Source: GCA-2723085 sp042093455
Lineage (GTDB): Bacteria > Bacteroidota > Bacteroidia > Flavobacteriales_D > Parvicellaceae
Direction: 5' to 3'
DNA length: 23,719 nt
Assembly: GCA_042093455.1 (NCBI GenBank)
Contig: JBELEU010000013.1
Location: 1-23,719 of the forward strand
Below, one piece after another: positions 7,988 through 16,308 of this stretch. Every line of letters starts with the position of its first letter. Within the stretch, counting starts at the first letter, position 1. The notes under the pieces were generated by a model. It was not told where the DNA came from. It did no database searches and saw nothing but the letters and a program-made list of their open reading frames with translations. A program made the position numbers and the translations under genes.

Positions 7988-8917
7988 ATGAGAGAATATA
8001 TTTTACTATTTCTTAAGGGTTTAGGAATGGGAGCTGCCAATGTTATTCCAGGAGTTTCTGGAGGTACAATTGCTTTAGTAACAGGTATTTATGAGCATCT
8101 AATATCTTCTATTAAATCCTTTAACTTGACTGCTGTTAAGTTATTGTTTTCTGGTAAAATAAAACAATTCTCAAATCATGTAAACCTTAATTTTTTAATC
8201 GCTGTATTTTTTGGTGTTGCAATAAGTATTATAAGTTTAGCAAAGCTTTTAGAATATTTATTTCATCAGAATGAATTATTAGTATGGTCATTCTTCTTTG
8301 GTTTAATTGTCGCATCTATAATTTTTGTAGGAAGACTAGTTAAAAAGTGGAACATGATTTCTATTTCAACTCTTTTAATAGGTATTTCAATAGCAGTTGG
8401 TATTGCTTTTTTAAAACCATCTGATGAAAATACAGAATTATGGTATCTGTGCTTATGCGGTGTAGTTGCTGTTGCAAGTATGATTTTACCTGGTTTGTCT
8501 GGTTCTTATGTCTTAATTTTGATGGGAAATTATAAGATAATCATGTTAACCTCTGTTTCAAACCCAATTGAAAATTTACATATTTTAATGCCCGTCATTG
8601 TTGGAGCTATTTTAGGTTTTTTAATTCTTTCTCATGGTATTTCTTTTGTTTTAAAAAGGTTTTATGATGCAACTATCTCTTTATTAACGGGTTTTGTAAT
8701 TGGATCATTGTTTGTTATTTGGCCCTGGAAAACTCCAGCTGAAACAATTATAGGTAAGGGTGGAGAATTAAAAGTTGTTTCTTATGATTGGCTTTTGCCT
8801 AATTTCTCAGAAATTGAAAATGTTTATGCTATTTCTTTGATTGTATGTGGTTTTTTAGCTGTTTGGGGGGTTGAAAAAATTGGATCATCCATTTCATCAA
8901 AACCTGTCAAAAGTTGA
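7988..8917 (+). CDS. DUF368 membrane protein, probable polyprenyl-phosphate transporter (PopT family)
   Basis: A 309-residue polytopic inner-membrane protein. The family hallmark occurs twice as internal repeats: NVIPGVSGGTIALVTG at about 19-34 and MILPGLSGSYVLILMG at about 165-180, each flanked by hydrophobic helices, consistent with two inverted halves. DUF368 proteins of the PopT group have been reported to recycle undecaprenyl phosphate across the cytoplasmic membrane for cell-wall synthesis. Function is transferred from the family and was not shown for this branch. The stop codon overlaps the TTG start of aroE by four bases. Confidence 0.88.
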   Translation: MREYILLFLKGLGMGAANVIPGVSGGTIALVTGIYEHLISSIKSFNLTAVKLLFSGKIKQFSNHVNLNFLIAVFFGVAISIISLAKLLEYLFHQNELLVWSFFFGLIVASIIFVGRLVKKWNMISISTLLIGISIAVGIAFLKPSDENTELWYLCLCGVVAVASMILPGLSGSYVLILMGNYKIIMLTSVSNPIENLHILMPVIVGAILGFLILSHGISFVLKRFYDATISLLTGFVIGSLFVIWPWKTPAETIIGKGGELKVVSYDWLLPNFSEIENVYAISLIVCGFLAVWGVEKIGSSISSKPVKS

Positions 8918-9681
8918 AGCATTTTGGTCTAATAGGTCGTACTTTATCTCATTCTTTTTCTAAAAAGTTTTTTACAACTAAATTTTCAAACGAGGATATT
9001 GATGCTAATTATTCAAATTATGAATTGCCTAATATTGAAGCTTTCCCAAGTTTGTTTGCCAATGATGTTATTTTAAATGGACTTAATGTTACTATTCCAT
9101 ATAAGGAAGATGTTATAAAGTATTTAGATGAATTAGATCAAGTTGCTGATGAAATTCAAGCTGTAAATACAATTCTGCCAGTTTATAACAATGGGAATCT
9201 AAAAAAGTTAATTGGTTACAATACGGATGTCTATGGATTTAGTCAGCTCATTAAACCTTATTTAAAATCAAATCACCAAAAAGCTCTTGTTCTTGGGACT
9301 GGAGGTGCATCTAAAGCAGTTTCTTATGTTTTAAGAAATTTAGGATTTGAAGTAAATTATGTTTCACGTTCAGAATCAAATATTCATTCTAATGTATTTT
9401 CTTGGGATATGGTGAATAATAATATGATTAAATTTCATCAATTAATTATCAATACTACACCAATTGGAATGTCTCCTAATGCTAAAGAAGTTATTCCAAT
9501 TCCATTTACATCCATTACCAATAATCATTTACTAATTGATTTAATTTATAATCCTGAAGAAACTCAATTTCTTAAAAGAGGAAAACAACAAGGAGCCAGA
9601 TGTCTTAATGGAACTAATATGTTAATTCATCAAGCCATAAAAGCATGGAACATTTGGAATTTTGAGCATTCAATTCAGTAA
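8914..9681 (+). CDS. aroE: shikimate dehydrogenase
   Basis: AroE reduces 3-dehydroshikimate to shikimate with NADPH, in aromatic amino acid synthesis. The 255 residues begin with the conserved HFGLIGRTLSHSFS (3-16), then NVTIPYKED with the catalytic Lys64, GYNTDVYGF with the catalytic Asp105, and the NADP-binding GTGGAS (128-133). The start is TTG at 8914: the conserved N-terminus begins two codons later, there is no in-frame ATG in a suitable place, and TTGA overlaps the DUF368 stop, so coupled translation from a non-ATG start is well supported. The protein is a little shorter than the roughly 270 residues of the Escherichia coli enzyme. Confidence 0.95.
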   Translation: MKHFGLIGRTLSHSFSKKFFTTKFSNEDIDANYSNYELPNIEAFPSLFANDVILNGLNVTIPYKEDVIKYLDELDQVADEIQAVNTILPVYNNGNLKKLIGYNTDVYGFSQLIKPYLKSNHQKALVLGTGGASKAVSYVLRNLGFEVNYVSRSESNIHSNVFSWDMVNNNMIKFHQLIINTTPIGMSPNAKEVIPIPFTSITNNHLLIDLIYNPEETQFLKRGKQQGARCLNGTNMLIHQAIKAWNIWNFEHSIQ

Positions 9682-9690
9682 ATTTGAATT

Positions 9691-11700
9691 GTGAAATTTA
9701 AATTACAAGCTGATTTTAGTCCTACTGGTGATCAACCTGAGGCTATAAATGATTTAGTAAAAGGACTTAAAGATGGGGTTGAATCTCAAACTTTATTAGG
9801 TGTAACAGGGTCTGGTAAAACATTTACTGTTGCCAATGTTATTGAAGAAGTACAACGCCCAACTTTGATACTTTCTCACAATAAAACTTTAGCTGCTCAA
9901 TTGTATCAGGAGTTTAAATCCTTTTTCCCAGATAATGCAGTTGAATACTTTGTTTCCTATTATGATTATTATCAGCCAGAAGCATATTTACCCATTTCTG
10001 ATACTTATATAGAAAAGGATTTATCCATTAATGATGAGATCGAAAAATTAAGATTAAGTGCAACATCCTCTTTGTTGTCAGGTAGAAAAGATGTAATAGT
10101 TATAGCCTCTGTTTCTTGTATTTATGGTATTGGTAACCCAGTAAATTTTGCAAATGGGATCATTAGAATTGATGTTGGTCAGTCCATTGCTAGAAATGAA
10201 TTTTTAAGATTACTTGTAGATAACTTATATGCTAGAACATCAACTGATTTAAGTCGAGGAACATTTAGGGTAGTTGGAGATACTATCGACATTCATTTAG
10301 CTCATGCTGATTTCGGAATTAGAATTTCTTTTTGGGGCGATGAAATTGAGTCTATTCATATATTAGATGTTGTCAATTTGAATCTTTTAGAAGAACAAGA
10401 TCATTATTTGATTTATCCAGCTAATATTTTTGTTACGGCAAAAGATGATGTCACTCGTTCTATTTTTCAAATTCAAGATGACTTGGTAAATCAAATAGAG
10501 TTTTTCAATGAAATAGGTAAGCCTTTAGAATCTAAGAGACTTAAAAATAGGGTAGAGTTTGATTTAGAAATGATCAGAGAACTAGGATATTGCTCTGGTG
10601 TTGAAAATTACTCAAGATATTTTGACAACAGAGAGCCCGGTCAAAGACCTTTCTGTTTATTGGATTATTTTCCTGATGATTATTTAATGGTTATTGATGA
10701 ATCTCATGTCTCAATTCCTCAGGTAAGAGCAATGTATGGAGGAGATAGATCCAGGAAAGTGAATTTAGTTGATTATGGTTTCAGACTTCCTTCTGCACTG
10801 GATAACCGTCCATTAAAGTTTGATGAATTTGAAACAATGCATAGTCAGGTAATTTATGTCAGTGCTACACCAGCTGATTATGAACTTCAAAAAAGCGATG
10901 GTGTATACGTTGAACAAATAATTAGACCAACTGGTCTTCTGGATCCGAAAATTGCTATTAAACCCAAATTAAATCAAGTTGATGATTTGTTACATGAAAT
11001 TACCTCAGTAGTTGAGAACAATGAAAGAGTACTAGTAACAACATTAACAAAGCGTATGGCAGAAGAGTTGGATAAGTATTTTGCTAAATTAGGAGTCAGA
11101 TCTAGGTATATCCATTCTGATGTTGATACATTAGATAGAGTTGAAATTTTAAACGATTTAAGAAAGGGAATTTTTGATGTGCTGATTGGTGTTAATTTAT
11201 TGAGAGAAGGGTTAGATCTTCCAGAAGTTTCATTGGTTGCTATTTTAGATGCCGACAGTGAAGGCTTTTTGAGATCTGAACGATCTCTAGTTCAGACAGT
11301 TGGTAGAGCTGCAAGGAATTTAAATGGTCGTGTAATTATGTACGCGGATAAAATAACAAATTCAATGCAGAAGACAATTGATGAGACAGATAGAAGAAGG
11401 ATTAAACAGGAGGAATACAACCGATTAAACGGTATAACACCAGTTCAAATTCAAAAGTCAACTCATAATGATTTAATAAAAGCAAAAATTGATCCTGTTG
11501 AGGATTTAGTTCAAACTGATAGAGGCATGGTTAATGATCCTGTTGTTCAGTATATGAGCAGAGATGAACTCGAGAAGACGATCACAAAAGTAAAATCTGA
11601 AATGGAGAAGGAGGCAAAGAAAGAAAACTTTATGCAGGCAGCTCAGCTTAGAGATGAGCTATTTCAGTTAAAGAAATTATTATTAGAGAAATTAACTTAA
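9691..11700 (+). CDS. uvrB: excinuclease ABC subunit B
   Basis: UvrB is the damage-verifying DEAD-like helicase of nucleotide excision repair, loaded by UvrA and recruiting UvrC. The 669 residues show the Walker A GVTGSGKT (37-44), the beta-hairpin YYDYYQPEAY (90-99), the Walker B DESH (336-339), YVSATPADYE, the C-terminal helicase motifs LLREGLDLPEV and QTVGRAARN, and a C-terminal UVR domain (last 40 residues) that contacts UvrC. Start is GTG at 9691, nine bases after aroE, directly giving the typical MKFKL..FSPTGDQP N-terminus. It is the last gene of the rightward block and converges on a leftward gene only five bases away. No SOS box could be recognised. Confidence 0.98.
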   Translation: MKFKLQADFSPTGDQPEAINDLVKGLKDGVESQTLLGVTGSGKTFTVANVIEEVQRPTLILSHNKTLAAQLYQEFKSFFPDNAVEYFVSYYDYYQPEAYLPISDTYIEKDLSINDEIEKLRLSATSSLLSGRKDVIVIASVSCIYGIGNPVNFANGIIRIDVGQSIARNEFLRLLVDNLYARTSTDLSRGTFRVVGDTIDIHLAHADFGIRISFWGDEIESIHILDVVNLNLLEEQDHYLIYPANIFVTAKDDVTRSIFQIQDDLVNQIEFFNEIGKPLESKRLKNRVEFDLEMIRELGYCSGVENYSRYFDNREPGQRPFCLLDYFPDDYLMVIDESHVSIPQVRAMYGGDRSRKVNLVDYGFRLPSALDNRPLKFDEFETMHSQVIYVSATPADYELQKSDGVYVEQIIRPTGLLDPKIAIKPKLNQVDDLLHEITSVVENNERVLVTTLTKRMAEELDKYFAKLGVRSRYIHSDVDTLDRVEILNDLRKGIFDVLIGVNLLREGLDLPEVSLVAILDADSEGFLRSERSLVQTVGRAARNLNGRVIMYADKITNSMQKTIDETDRRRIKQEEYNRLNGITPVQIQKSTHNDLIKAKIDPVEDLVQTDRGMVNDPVVQYMSRDELEKTITKVKSEMEKEAKKENFMQAAQLRDELFQLKKLLLEKLT

Positions 11701-11705
11701 AAAAA

Positions 11706-12359
11706 TTATAAATTGTTGTAACCAACAGCCATTATTATCGCACCTTTTGTTACAACTTTTACATCTTTTCCAGTTTCAGGATCAGTCTCAATTTCTCTGT
11801 CAGTTGCAGGTATAATATAATTTAGGTATATCTTCTTTAATCTAAGCTTATCAATGATTATTGAATCCTGCTCAAACCTTGTGTTCCACTGTTCTTCATT
11901 TAATGGGCTAGTTTTCTTTTTAGCTTTAATCAATTCAAGTTTAGCTTCTTTAAGTTTGTTAACCATCTCAGTAGTTTCTACAGTAAACTCAGATCCTGAA
12001 ACATCAGTTTTTTCATAAAGTAAAACTCTTGAATTATATTTTTGCCCCTTGTCATAAATGCGAACTGTGATCGGATCATTTTTAACAGCAACTGAATTGA
12101 AAGATAATCGATACTCCTCATTCATTACTGTAGCTATTTCAACTTCTTTAGAATAATCATATTCTTTGTATGCAAAATGGGTTGTTTTTGAACCGTCATA
12201 TCGATAAGGTTTGAGTGCATTTCTACAATTTTTTCTTAACTCTTTAAGCTCTAAAAGGTATTCTTGGTATGGATCCAATTCATATCCACGTTGAGCATTA
12301 ACTGTGAACAATGCTACATACATTGATATTATAAATGAAATAAAAATTTTTGTTTTCAT
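11706..12359 (-). CDS. secreted protein of unknown function
   Basis: I do not recognise this 217-residue protein. An N-terminal signal peptide (KTKIFISFIISMYVALFTVNA) with cleavage likely before Gln23 sends it to the periplasm or beyond; there is no lipobox Cys. The mature part starts with an acidic-basic helical stretch (YQEYLLELKELRKNCRNAL), then a strand-rich middle (EVEIATVMNEEYRLSFNSVA, ITVRIYDKGQKY), a Lys/Glu-rich helix (MVNKLKEAKLELIKAKKK), and ends with TKGAIIMAVGYNNL. One cysteine is present. It starts eight bases after the upstream lipoprotein gene, so the two are probably co-expressed and may act together in the envelope. It converges on uvrB. Confidence 0.75.
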   Translation of the reverse strand: MKTKIFISFIISMYVALFTVNAQRGYELDPYQEYLLELKELRKNCRNALKPYRYDGSKTTHFAYKEYDYSKEVEIATVMNEEYRLSFNSVAVKNDPITVRIYDKGQKYNSRVLLYEKTDVSGSEFTVETTEMVNKLKEAKLELIKAKKKTSPLNEEQWNTRFEQDSIIIDKLRLKKIYLNYIIPATDREIETDPETGKDVKVVTKGAIIMAVGYNNL

Positions 12360-12367
12360 GGGGATAA

Positions 12368-13258
12368 TTAATTAAGGATTATTTCATTTCTTAGATCAAC
12401 AATCATTGATGAAATTAGTTCTACTTCTTCATGTTTAAGTTCAATATCTAAGTATTCGATATTTTCACCAGCTTGTTTGTTAGACCATAGATTATTGTAT
12501 TCTTCAACAACTTCTTTAATGTGGTCAGTTAAATCTGTTATGTCATCATTTTTATCTTCTATGTGTTCAAGACCTTTGATTAATGCATTTGCTATTGTCA
12601 TTTGTTCAGAAAGTAATAAGCTTATTTTCTTGTCAACATCACCGACTATTGTTTGAGTTCCTAAGAACATTCCTTCAATCCATGCTCCAGTAAAATAAAT
12701 TACATTTAAGTCATTGAGTTCATTGTCTTGAATGTAATCATCTGTATTTGTTTGTATATAGATCAAAAGGTCCATAATGCTATCTTGATCTCCGATATTA
12801 TCTTCAAATCGTTGTATTAGGTTACTTGATTGAAATATAGTTTCTAATCCTATTTTGTTGGATAAGTCTTTTATTACTTTCATGTAATTTCCTGCCTCAT
12901 CGTATTTTTCGTTTGTTACACAGTAAGCAATATCTGATGCATAAACACCAAAATTTATAGATTGATGGAAAACGGTTGTATAATTATTATTGTTGCTTAT
13001 TTCATTAGTTATTCCATCCATATATTTCATCTCAGCTTTCTGTAGAATTGAGGCTATTTGAATTGGTGATGGTGCTACAAATGAATAGTCATATTCAGTT
13101 GTGTCAATATCAATTTCAATTGAGTGAGAATTTTCAGACTCACTTAAATTTTCATTAGAAATTTTAGTATCATCAGCTGAACTTTCTGACGAACACTGAA
13201 CAATTATTAAACTAAGAGCTAGAATTAAAATTGATGTTATTTTAAAGTTGTTTTTCAT
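12368..13258 (-). CDS. conserved lipoprotein of unknown function
   Basis: A 296-residue predicted lipoprotein: hydrophobic signal ILILALSLIIVQC with the lipid-modified Cys at 22, then a Ser/Asp/Glu-rich linker typical of surface or periplasmic lipoproteins in this phylum. The body is mostly helical, with marked segments APSPIQIASILQKAEMKYMDGI, NFGVYASDIAYC and FTGAWIEGMFLG. From memory these resemble a family of uncharacterised Bacteroidota lipoproteins; no function is known to me. It lies 42 bases after the HAD gene and eight bases before the secreted unknown protein, in the leftward run headed by rpoD. Confidence 0.78.
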   Translation of the reverse strand: MKNNFKITSILILALSLIIVQCSSESSADDTKISNENLSESENSHSIEIDIDTTEYDYSFVAPSPIQIASILQKAEMKYMDGITNEISNNNNYTTVFHQSINFGVYASDIAYCVTNEKYDEAGNYMKVIKDLSNKIGLETIFQSSNLIQRFEDNIGDQDSIMDLLIYIQTNTDDYIQDNELNDLNVIYFTGAWIEGMFLGTQTIVGDVDKKISLLLSEQMTIANALIKGLEHIEDKNDDITDLTDHIKEVVEEYNNLWSNKQAGENIEYLDIELKHEEVELISSMIVDLRNEIILN

Positions 13259-13300
13259 TTTTAAATAATGTGGATTGGTAAATTTATTAAAATAAAAGAG

Positions 13301-13744
13301 TTATTTAGAAAGAAAGTCATCTTTAAATACTTCAATATCTTTGGACGCAGTTACCAAGTCAGTAAATTTACCTCTAAATCGAGTTGCTTTAACTAGATGA
13401 TTGTCAATCCAATGATAGTTCCCACCTCTTGGTTTTCCCATCAAAAGACCGTGGTACTTAAAGTTGTGTTTTTTTAACCAAGTTTCTGTGTAAGCTCTGT
13501 GCTCTTCGGTTCTAGATGTAAAAAAAGTAATGATATGACCTTCGTCATGCCATTTATTTAAAACTTCAAGAGCATCTAAGTAAGGTTCACAAGTCAACAT
13601 TCTTTCAGGTTCTTCATTTGGGACATCATCAGTGATGGTTCCGTCAATGTCTATAAGATAGTTCTTGATTTCATCAGATAGTACAGGGCTTAGTTGTTGG
13701 CCATCACTATCAACAGTTAATTTGAGGTTGTTTTCTTTTTCCAT
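13301..13744 (-). CDS. HAD-superfamily phosphatase-like protein
   Basis: A 147-residue cytoplasmic HAD protein. Motif I is YLIDIDGTITDD with nucleophile Asp32 and general acid Asp34; motif II is the Thr/Ser in FFTSRT (74-79); motif III is Lys104 in MGKPRGGNYH; motif IV is probably Asp114 in HWIDNH, a single acid rather than the usual pair. There is almost no cap domain, so a protein or large substrate could reach the site. Close relatives in flavobacteria are, as I recall, often labelled phosphoheptose isomerase, which this sequence does not support. The N-terminal 27 residues before the first strand look like an extension. The ATG lies one base after the GAPDH stop, so the two are coupled. 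Confidence 0.82.
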   Translation of the reverse strand: MEKENNLKLTVDSDGQQLSPVLSDEIKNYLIDIDGTITDDVPNEEPERMLTCEPYLDALEVLNKWHDEGHIITFFTSRTEEHRAYTETWLKKHNFKYHGLLMGKPRGGNYHWIDNHLVKATRFRGKFTDLVTASKDIEVFKDDFLSK

Positions 13745-13745
13745 T

Positions 13746-15197
13746 TTAGTAATAGATTAGTCTTCTAACTTTGGTTACGTATTTGGCAATTCGAATTACT
13801 TGTTTGGTATATCCAAACTCATTATCATACCAAGAATACAATACGCAATTTTTACCATCATCTGATGTTAATGTTGCATTGCTGTCAAAAACAGAGGCAC
13901 ATGTATTGCCAATGATATCATTTGATACCAACTCTTTACTGATTTCAAATTTTATTTGGTTTATTAAATCACCTTTCAATGCCGCTTCTCTTACTAAGTT
14001 GTTTATTTCATCAACAGAAGAAGGTTTTTTCAGAGTTAACTTTATGATAGCTAAAGAACCATTTGGAGTTGGTACTCTTACTGCATTTGCAGTTAATTTA
14101 CCTTTTAAAGAAGGAATTACTTTAGTTACTGCTTTGCCAGCACCAGTTGATGTAATAACCATGTTAATAGCTGCTGACCTCCCTCTTCTAGGTTTCTTAT
14201 GGAAATTGTCCAATAAGTTTTGATCATTGGTGTAGGCATGAACAGTTTCAATGTGACCGCTATCTACTTCTAAATTATCTTCCATTATTTTTAATATTGG
14301 AGAAATAGCATTTGTTGTACAAGATGCAGCACTGAATATATTTTCATTTTCAACATCTTGATCTTTGTGGTTTATTCCATATACTATGTTGGGAACTCCG
14401 CTTCCAGGAGCAGTTAGTATTACTTTTGAAGTGCCTTTTGCTTTTAAATGACGACCTAAAGCTTCTCTGTCAGTAAATACTCCGGTATTATCTATTACAA
14501 GTGCTTTGCCTATTCCATATTTAGTATAATCTACATCTTCTGGATTGCTAGCTTCAATCAAATGAATTGTTTGGCCGTTTGCTACAATAGCTTTGTTCTC
14601 GTAATCTTCAGAAATAGAGCCTTTGAAACTTCCATGTACGGAATCGTTTCTAAGAAGAGCTGCTCTTTTTTCGATCTGAAAATCGTCAACTTTTCTCAAA
14701 ACAATTGCTCTTAGTCTTAATTGTTGTCCTTTTCCAGCTGCTTTAATTAATTCTCTTGCAGCTATTCTACCAATCCTTCCAAAACCATACAGCACAACAT
14801 CTTGAGGGCTAAAAGTGTGTTTGTCTTGACCAATAAAATCAACTAATGTTGTGTTTAGAAAATTAGAAATTGAATCAAAAGATTTCTTTTGTTCAGTATA
14901 TTCATAAGTTAGTTTTCCAATGTCTAGTTTTGATGGAGCTAGGTCCATTTTATGTAGTTCTTTAACTAAATCATTTACCAGTGAAATATCAAGAGGTTTG
15001 AAAACAACATCTTTAGCATAATCAAAACAATTCATAAGCTCTGAAATATTTATATTTACTAAATGCTGTCTAAAAAGAACAAGTTCAATTCCTTTTTCGT
15101 ACATCAATGAGCCAATACTGTTGATTAAATCTACAGCTATTTTCTCCTTATTTACATAGTCATTTAAACTATTTTCATATCCATTTTGAACATTCAT
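13746..15197 (-). CDS. glyceraldehyde-3-phosphate dehydrogenase, long form
   Basis: The enzyme oxidises glyceraldehyde 3-phosphate to 1,3-bisphosphoglycerate with NAD(P). The dinucleotide-binding YGFGRIGRIA begins only at residue 137; the catalytic ASCTTNAISP gives Cys293, with His320 in TVHAYTND, and the domain ends normally with WYDNEFGYTKQV. About 130 helical residues precede the catalytic domain, giving 483 residues against about 335 for the standard enzyme. Such long forms occur in Bacteroidota as a second GAPDH, and may serve gluconeogenesis; cofactor preference is not clear from sequence. It starts 18 bases after rpoD stops and ends one base before the HAD gene. Confidence 0.93.
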   Translation of the reverse strand: MNVQNGYENSLNDYVNKEKIAVDLINSIGSLMYEKGIELVLFRQHLVNINISELMNCFDYAKDVVFKPLDISLVNDLVKELHKMDLAPSKLDIGKLTYEYTEQKKSFDSISNFLNTTLVDFIGQDKHTFSPQDVVLYGFGRIGRIAARELIKAAGKGQQLRLRAIVLRKVDDFQIEKRAALLRNDSVHGSFKGSISEDYENKAIVANGQTIHLIEASNPEDVDYTKYGIGKALVIDNTGVFTDREALGRHLKAKGTSKVILTAPGSGVPNIVYGINHKDQDVENENIFSAASCTTNAISPILKIMEDNLEVDSGHIETVHAYTNDQNLLDNFHKKPRRGRSAAINMVITSTGAGKAVTKVIPSLKGKLTANAVRVPTPNGSLAIIKLTLKKPSSVDEINNLVREAALKGDLINQIKFEISKELVSNDIIGNTCASVFDSNATLTSDDGKNCVLYSWYDNEFGYTKQVIRIAKYVTKVRRLIYY

Positions 15198-15215
15198 GTA
15201 TTGTGTTTTAATTGT

Positions 15216-16079
15216 TTATCCTAGGTAGGTTTTTAGTAGTTTACTTCTTGAATTTTGTCTTAATCTTCTTATTGCTTTTTCTTTGATTTGTCTTACTCTT
15301 TCTCTAGTTAAATCAAATTTAGTTCCAATTTCTTCAAGAGTTAGTCCATGTTTCATTCCTATTCCGAAAAATAAACTAATGACATCTCTTTCTCTTTCAT
15401 TTAATGTGGCTAAAGACCTTTCAATTTCTCTTTGAAGAGATTCTCTCATCAACTGAATGTCAGCTTTAGGGCTGTCATTGTTAACCATTACATCAAGTAA
15501 AGAATTGTCTTCTCCGTCTGTAAATGGTGCATCTACTGAAACGTGTCTTCCACTAATTTTTAGTGAGTCTTTAACTTTTTCTTCAGGAATGTCTAAAACA
15601 TTAGCAAGTTCACCTGCACTTGGAGGTCTTTCAAACTCTTGTTCTAGTCTGGAAAATGCTTTGTTTATTTTATTTAGAGAACCAACTTGATTTAAAGGAA
15701 GTCTTACAATTCTTGATTGCTCAGCCAATGCTTGAAGAACAGATTGTCTAATCCACCAAACAGCGTAAGAAATGAATTTGAAACCTCTTGTTTCATCAAA
15801 ACGTTGAGCAGCTTTTATAAGACCTAGATTACCTTCATTTATTAAGTCAGGAAGAGTTAGGCCTTGATTTTGGTATTGTTTAGCTACCGAAACAACAAAT
15901 CTTAAATTAGCTTTAGTTAGTTTTTCTAAAGCAGCTTGGTCTCCGAGTTTAATTCTTTGGGCTAATTCAACTTCTTGTTCTGCTGTAATTAAATCTTCTC
16001 TACCAATTTCCTGTAAATATTTATCAAGCGATTGACTTTCTCTATTGGTTATTGATTTTGTAATCTTTAATTGACGCAT
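15216..16079 (-). CDS. rpoD: primary sigma factor RpoD/SigA, short Bacteroidota form
   Basis: A 287-residue housekeeping sigma-70 factor that directs RNA polymerase to -33/-7 promoters. It lacks region 1.1 and the non-conserved insertion, as is usual in Bacteroidota. Region 1.2 includes LDKYLQEIG (18-26); region 2 spans about 55-122 with LRFVVSVAKQYQNQGL, DLINEGNLGLIKAAQRFD and the -7-reading YAVWWIRQS; region 3 includes RPPSAGEL (151-158); region 4 has the helix-turn-helix LTLEEIGTKFDLTRERVRQ (246-264) and ends KTYLG. A near-consensus promoter lies just upstream. Downstream genes on the same strand are GAPDH and a HAD protein. Confidence 0.97.
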   Translation of the reverse strand: MRQLKITKSITNRESQSLDKYLQEIGREDLITAEQEVELAQRIKLGDQAALEKLTKANLRFVVSVAKQYQNQGLTLPDLINEGNLGLIKAAQRFDETRGFKFISYAVWWIRQSVLQALAEQSRIVRLPLNQVGSLNKINKAFSRLEQEFERPPSAGELANVLDIPEEKVKDSLKISGRHVSVDAPFTDGEDNSLLDVMVNNDSPKADIQLMRESLQREIERSLATLNERERDVISLFFGIGMKHGLTLEEIGTKFDLTRERVRQIKEKAIRRLRQNSRSKLLKTYLG

Positions 16080-16114
16080 GCTTATTTATAGTTTTTTAAC
16101 TAAAATTTAAGGCG

Positions 16115-16145
16115 CAAATGTATGATAATCACCTACTCATGTCAA
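16115..16145 (-). promoter_or_regulatory. promoter of rpoD
   Basis: On the minus strand TACATTTG (16115-16122) is a full match to the Bacteroidota -7 consensus TAnnTTTG. A TTGAC (16141-16145) stands 18 bases upstream, in the place of the -33 TTTG element. The start of transcription would lie near 16108, giving a leader of roughly 28 bases before the ATG at 16079. Confidence 0.5.
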
Positions 16146-16250
16146 GTCATTTGATATTTATTATACACTTAATGAATTCAATTTTAAATAATAATAAGTG
16201 GTTGATAGCTAGAGATTTACATTATCTATTTTAATTTATTCTTAATTAAA

Positions 16251-16267
16251 TTTTCAAATGTTGAAAA
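16251..16267 (-). terminator. possible weak terminator after the DUF4249 genes
   Basis: TTTTCAA and TTGAAAA form a perfect seven-base-pair stem with a three-base loop, about 40 bases after the stop of the last DUF4249 gene and before the rpoD promoter. It has one G-C pair and only a short T run on the minus strand, so support is low. The rest of 16146-16308 is AT-rich with no gene seen. Confidence 0.22.
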
Positions 16268-16308
16268 GTATTTATTAGATCTTCAATTAATAAACCTCAT
16301 TAGGTAGT

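Noticed and set aside
11715..11756. Inverted repeat GTTGTAAC ... GTTACAAC just after uvrB
   Set aside because: The arms are 26 bases apart, within the coding end of the convergent gene, and no T tract follows; it may be chance.
13771..14223. Open frame of 150 codons on the plus strand
   Set aside because: It is wholly antisense to the catalytic domain of GAPDH, and its translation has no recognisable features.
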